Source: Alteromonadaceae bacterium UBA2620
Lineage (GTDB): Bacteria; Pseudomonadota; Gammaproteobacteria; Enterobacterales; Alteromonadaceae
Reading direction: 5' to 3'
Assembly: GCA_002339125.1 (NCBI GenBank)
Contig: DDJQ01000076.1
Span: 459 to 6,894 of the forward strand
DNA length: 6,436 bases
Shown here: piece after piece, positions 5,826-6,436 of the stretch
How positions within the stretch are numbered: the first letter of the stretch is position 1
Layout of the letters: each line of letters starts with the position of its first letter
Notes under the pieces: generated by a model
The model's database searches: none
The model's input: only the letters and a program-made list of their open reading frames with translations
What the model was told of the DNA's origin: nothing
Made by a program: the position numbers and the translations under genes

Positions 5826-6436
5826 GACTTGGGTTCTCCTTCCACAGGCGGTGGTACCGCAGGGTCGTATAGGGATTCGTCAGGCGGGAACAAACCATTA
5901 TTTTCCGGCCCCTTGCCTGGCACCGGCGCGGGCTCCCCGCCCTGTAATAACCAATGTTGACGTAACTGGCGGGTGAGACCATTTACCTCAAACAATAAAT
6001 TGTTAAGCAATGCCTGGGTTTCTGGCATTTCTGCCACGGTGGGTTCCATATTCACCGCAATAGCATTAATACTTTCCATTAACTGTGCCGACTGCTCGGC
6101 CACCCCCGCAAAGGTAGCCATATTATCGTTAACCGTTTGCGAGCCTTCCTGCAGGGTGGTTTCCATTACCTGCATGGTGCGCTGCATCTGATTAAGCACG
6201 TCAGGCAACTGCTGACTGGCTTCGGTCATACTGGAAGTCAGCGCGGCGACGTTTTCCAGACTTTTGGTCAGTGAATCCTGATTATCACTGACATTAGTCA
6301 CTATTTTGTCGAGGTTCACCAGAATATCGGCCACTTTTTGTGACAGCGCCTGGATATCCCATTCCTGCATGAGATCCTGTATTGAGCGTGGCTCTTCGGC
6401 TTCCAGTAAGGCTCCGTTTTGTAATTGCCCCGCCGG
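5822..6436 (-). CDS. MCE/MlaD-family lipid transport protein, C-terminal part (5' end outside window)
   Basis: The frame stays open from 6436 to the stop at 5824-5822, giving 204 visible residues; the N-terminus, including any membrane helix and the MCE β-barrel domain, is outside. The first visible residues (PAGQLQNGALLEAEEPRSIQDL) resemble the end of an MCE domain running into its helical tail. Residues about 22-160 are a long heptad-like amphipathic helix region rich in Q, N, S, T, L and V (ADILVNLDKIVTNVSDNQ and similar). Its repeated hydrophobic spacing is typical of MCE tails that form periplasmic helical tubes. The last ~40 residues are a Pro/Gly/Glu-rich, probably disordered tail. An in-frame ATG at 6370 is internal, not the start. 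MCE proteins work with MlaE/MlaF ABC components in lipid transfer between the inner and outer membranes; those genes would be expected upstream. Without the MCE domain in view, a methyl-accepting-type coiled-coil protein cannot be fully excluded. Confidence 0.7.
   Translation of the reverse strand, partial: PAGQLQNGALLEAEEPRSIQDLMQEWDIQALSQKVADILVNLDKIVTNVSDNQDSLTKSLENVAALTSSMTEASQQLPDVLNQMQRTMQVMETTLQEGSQTVNDNMATFAGVAEQSAQLMESINAIAVNMEPTVAEMPETQALLNNLLFEVNGLTRQLRQHWLLQGGEPAPVPGKGPENNGLFPPDESLYDPAVPPPVEGEPKS
5836..5841 (-). promoter_or_regulatory. Shine-Dalgarno sequence of the lipoprotein gene
   Basis: AAGGAG on the minus strand (5841 to 5836) ends 10 bases before the ATG at 5825-5823, inside the end of the MCE-like reading frame. 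It fixes the start so that the predicted lipoprotein signal peptide is complete. Confidence 0.75.

Noticed and set aside
5822..6370. A complete 182-residue protein starting at the ATG at 6370
   Set aside because: The frame stays open to the window edge, the upstream codons read as sensible protein, and no Shine-Dalgarno precedes the ATG. It is the internal part of a longer gene.
1..6436. CRISPR arrays, insertion sequences, phage or toxin-antitoxin genes
   Set aside because: No direct repeat series, transposase, terminal inverted repeats or small gene pairs are visible. Apart from the three large envelope genes, the window is ordinary housekeeping DNA.

Overview
The window reads like chromosomal DNA of a gammaproteobacterium. 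The order murB, birA, pantothenate kinase, tRNA-Thr matches the E. coli murB-birA-coaA-thrU locus, except that the kinase here is the unrelated type III enzyme CoaX. The proteins look gammaproteobacterial (type I MurB, bifunctional BirA with a DNA-binding head). I cannot name the genus; a marine Alteromonas/Cellvibrio-like lineage is only a guess. Every gene lies on the minus strand, so transcription runs from high to low coordinates.

Region A (6436 down to 3004) is a tightly packed envelope gene cluster. It starts with the C-terminal part of a probable MCE/MlaD-family protein, whose 5' end lies outside the window. Next is a 613-residue lipoprotein with a TolB/GNA1162-like head, β-sandwich and FN3-like domains, and a right-handed β-helix tail. 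Last is a 326-residue exported protein with an LPP20-like domain. The junctions are ATGA and TAATG overlaps, each with a good Shine-Dalgarno sequence, so the three are almost certainly one transcript. MCE proteins carry lipids between the membranes. A lipoprotein is often encoded just downstream, and here that position is held by an unusual multidomain one. The lipoprotein plus LPP20 pair also recalls the FlgO/FlgP outer-membrane ring proteins, which suggests, as inference only, an outer-membrane assembly working with the MCE protein.

Region B (3003 to 2851) is a 153-base gap. It holds overlapping inverted repeats at the end of the LPP20 gene and a GC-rich hairpin that is a plausible terminator for region A. 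A promoter for the next operon should also lie here, but none is convincing by eye.

Region C (2850 to 157) is the housekeeping operon murB (peptidoglycan precursor synthesis), birA (biotin ligase and repressor) and coaX (first step of CoA synthesis). Its genes overlap and so are probably translationally coupled.

Region D (156 to 1) has no terminator that I can recognise after coaX. It holds a strong stable-RNA-type promoter (-35, 17-base spacer, -10, A/T-rich UP-like element) pointing into a tRNA-Thr gene, of which only the first 29 bases are in the window. This is probably the start of a tRNA cluster.
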